DNA from: Streptomyces sp. NBC_00237
GTDB taxonomy: Bacteria; Actinomycetota; Actinomycetes; Streptomycetales; Streptomycetaceae
NCBI RefSeq assembly: GCF_026342435.1
Contig: NZ_JAPEMT010000001.1
Location: 733,993 to 797,992, forward strand
DNA length: 64,000 nt
Reading direction: 5' to 3'
Position numbers and translations under genes: made by a program. The notes beneath the pieces are model-generated. The model was not told the origin of the DNA, did not search any database, and saw nothing but the letters and a program-made list of their open reading frames with translations. Shown here piece after piece: positions 62,546-64,000 of this stretch (its first letter is position 1; each line of letters opens with the position of its first letter).

Positions 62546-63360
62546 CGCGCCGCTCCGCCGCCGAGCCAGTCCAGGCTCTCACCGGCGTCCCGCCCGTTGG
62601 CCCCCACGAGCTCCAGGAACGCGTTCTGAAGCGTCGGAGCGTCGCCCCGCACCTCCGCGAGGGTGCCCTGGGCGCGGATCTGTCCTGCGGCCATCACGGC
62701 CACCCAGTCGCACAGCGACTCCACCAGCTCCATGACGTGGCTGGAGAAGACGACCGTGGCACCGGAGCTGGTGTACCGCTCCAGCACTCCACGGATGGTC
62801 TGCGCGGACACCGGGTCGACGCCCTCGAACGGTTCGTCGAGGAACAACACTTCCGGGTTGTGCAGCAGAGCCGCCGCCAGACCGATCTTCTTGCGCATGC
62901 CGGTCGAGTAGTCGACGACCAGCTTGTGCTGGGAGCCCGCCAGATCGAGCACCTCAAGAAGCTGCGTGGCGCGCTTGTCGACCTCGTCACCGGGCAGCCC
63001 CCGCAACCGCCCGCTGTACGCCAGGAGTTCGCGCCCGGACAGGCGCTCGAACAGGCGAAGTCCCTCCGGCAGCACGCCGATCCGCGACTTCACCTGCACC
63101 GGGTCGGCCCACACGTCGTGGCCGCCGATGTGCACGGTGCCCTGGTCGGGGCGCAGAAGCCCCGTCACCATCGACAGCGTGGTGGTCTTGCCCGCCCCGT
63201 TCGGGCCGACCAGGCCGATGAACTTCCCGGCCGGTAGTTCCAGATCGATTCCGGCGACGGCGATCTGCTCGCCGAACCGCTTCCACAATCCCTGAACACG
63301 TACAGCGGCGGGCGGCGCAGGTCGCGCTCCGCCCGCCTTGTCGAATGCCTGGTCAGGCAT
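62542..63360 (-). CDS. ABC exporter ATPase
   Basis: A 272-residue ATP-binding subunit, CcmA/NatA type. Walker [11 protein letters not shown]-loop region with IGVLPEGLRLFERL, signature YSTGMRKKI and Walker B VLFLDEPFEGVD, H-loop FSSHVME are all intact. The N-terminus (MPDQAFDKAGGARPAPPAAVRVQGLWKRFGEQIAVAGIDLEL) has a short flexible part and the A-loop region. With the 545-residue permease it forms an exporter at the plasma membrane. The preceding gene on the strand encodes a primase-like protein 41 bp upstream, so a shared transcript is possible though functionally odd. Confidence 0.93.
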   Translation of the reverse strand: MPDQAFDKAGGARPAPPAAVRVQGLWKRFGEQIAVAGIDLELPAGKFIGLVGPNGAGKTTTLSMVTGLLRPDQGTVHIGGHDVWADPVQVKSRIGVLPEGLRLFERLSGRELLAYSGRLRGLPGDEVDKRATQLLEVLDLAGSQHKLVVDYSTGMRKKIGLAAALLHNPEVLFLDEPFEGVDPVSAQTIRGVLERYTSSGATVVFSSHVMELVESLCDWVAVMAAGQIRAQGTLAEVRGDAPTLQNAFLELVGANGRDAGESLDWLGGGAAR

Positions 63361-63401
63361 GTCGTCTGCCTTTCGTGGGTCCCCGTGATACGGGGCCCAC
63401 C

Positions 63402-64000
63402 CTATGTTCGAGCGCGCCCCCGTGCAGCTGCTGCCTCACGCCCGCAGGCGTACGCGAGAGGGCTGATCAGCTCTTCCGCGTCCGGCAGCCACCGGTTCGC
63501 GGGAGTGGGGCGGCGCGCCCACTGCACGGCGCCCATCGCGCCCATCCGGGTCGGCGGGGCCGCCACGTAGTCGCCCTCGCCGCGCGCGATCAGGTCGAGC
63601 GCGCTGGGCGCCCAGCCCAACTTCCGTACCAGATCGGGAATCTTGGCCCCCGCGCCCGGCAGCACGAAGAACAGCAGGCGCCGGTCAGGGGTGTTGGTGA
63701 CGGGACCGAGGGTGAGCTCCATGCGCTCCATGCGGGCGAGCGCCAGGAAACCGGCCGTCTCCGGCACGTCGATGGCGTCGAAGGTGCGCCCGGTGGGCAG
63801 CAGGATCGAGGACTTCGGGTTCTTCTGCCACATCCTGCGCGCGGCGACGGCGCTGCCCGTCGCCTGTGTCGCCCAGTCGTTCTTCGCCGCGTGCGCACCG
63901 GGGGCGGCGCACGCCACGTCCCCGCACGTGCAGCGCTCCACCCCCTCTTCGGCCTCCAGCCAGGTGCCGGGGACCACGTCCCAGTGCCGTTCTTCCGCGT
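63402..64000 (-). CDS. Primase-polymerase (prim-pol) domain protein, cut by the window edge
   Basis: At least 199 residues; the frame continues past the window end (AEERHWDVVPGTWLE), so the start is outside. It looks like the bifunctional DNA primase/polymerase N-terminal domain group found in Streptomyces: a Cys/His cluster (CTCGDVACAAPGAHAAKNDW) that may bind zinc, the SILLPTGRTFDAIDVPE strand-turn with the Asp metal-site pattern, and RRLLFFVLPGAG. The rest of prim-pol enzymes (helicase domain) is not here, and stand-alone forms are common in chromosomes. Its role, possibly repair or an old plasmid/phage remnant, is unknown. Confidence 0.75.
   Translation of the reverse strand, partial: AEERHWDVVPGTWLEAEEGVERCTCGDVACAAPGAHAAKNDWATQATGSAVAARRMWQKNPKSSILLPTGRTFDAIDVPETAGFLALARMERMELTLGPVTNTPDRRLLFFVLPGAGAKIPDLVRKLGWAPSALDLIARGEGDYVAAPPTRMGAMGAVQWARRPTPANRWLPDAEELISPLAYACGREAAAARGRART

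Overview
The window looks like the chromosomal core of a Streptomyces species (or a very close relative). It has very high G+C, GTG/TTG starts, stop-start overlaps of the ATGA/GTGA type, and several actinomycete hallmarks: the futalosine menaquinone genes mqnB/mqnD, a conservon (cvnA-D plus a CYP157/CYP154 pair), a DmdR1-type iron regulator, and lineage-specific DUF2530, DUF2771 and DUF3027 proteins. The gene order resembles what I remember of the SCO4325-SCO4400 stretch of S. coelicolor; that is recollection, not a search.

Layout. 1-9.1 kb: small membrane protein, cold-shock protein, mqnD-mqnB, a DUF2771 lipoprotein, an MFS transporter, a DUF3027 protein and a 1045-residue Hsp90/sacsin-type ATPase. 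9.1-16 kb: CtpE-like P-type ATPase, DUF2530 protein, purine permease, ribbon-helix-helix protein, MarR-MFS pair. 16-23.8 kb: amidohydrolase plus amino-acid permease with a divergent TetR, RNA ligase-like phosphodiesterase, tiny membrane protein, aldo/keto reductase, a divergent MarR/AhpD redox pair, cyclophilin. 24-29.4 kb: an envelope island with a proline-rich repeat protein (TTA codon), zinc-ribbon and SGNH hydrolase genes, a membrane-anchored propeller-like protein and a collagen-like protein. 29.5-33 kb: TetR regulator facing a decayed DrrAB-type exporter across a large dyad operator, then serC. 33-39 kb: conservon. 39-45.7 kb: D-lactate dehydrogenase-like flavoprotein, EamA exporter, DinB-like protein and an AtuA-like gene. 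46-53.8 kb: acyl-CoA carboxylase beta and alpha, acyl-CoA dehydrogenase, cinnamate-type CoA ligase, enoyl-CoA hydratase and TetR. 53.8-59.5 kb: citrate synthase-like gene, pdxH, a highly structured intergenic region, PAS/GAF protein, SIS-domain protein and dmdR1. 59.5-64 kb: alpha/beta hydrolase, ABC-2 exporter pair and the C-terminal part of a primase-polymerase-domain protein.

How the genes work together. The AtuA-like gene, the two carboxylase subunits, the dehydrogenase, CoA ligase, hydratase and TetR form a catabolic set whose composition parallels the acyclic-terpene (atu) pathway of Pseudomonas more than leucine degradation, because no HMG-CoA lyase is present. The conservon genes overlap or abut and probably form one transcript for a membrane-associated, G-protein-like signalling complex with two P450s.

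Most notable points: (1) between pdxH and the PAS gene, nested perfect stems (12-bp and 9-bp closing helices, each enclosing hairpins) next to a 13-nt match to the 16S rRNA 3' end, which on the other strand is a perfect Shine-Dalgarno before a 12-codon ORF; (2) an ABC exporter with an in-frame TAA at codon 8 and a permease cut to 88 residues; (3) three copies of an interspersed intergenic element; (4) a P450 without the ExxR motif; (5) an ORF antisense to dmdR1. No rRNA, tRNA, CRISPR array or insertion sequence was recognised.
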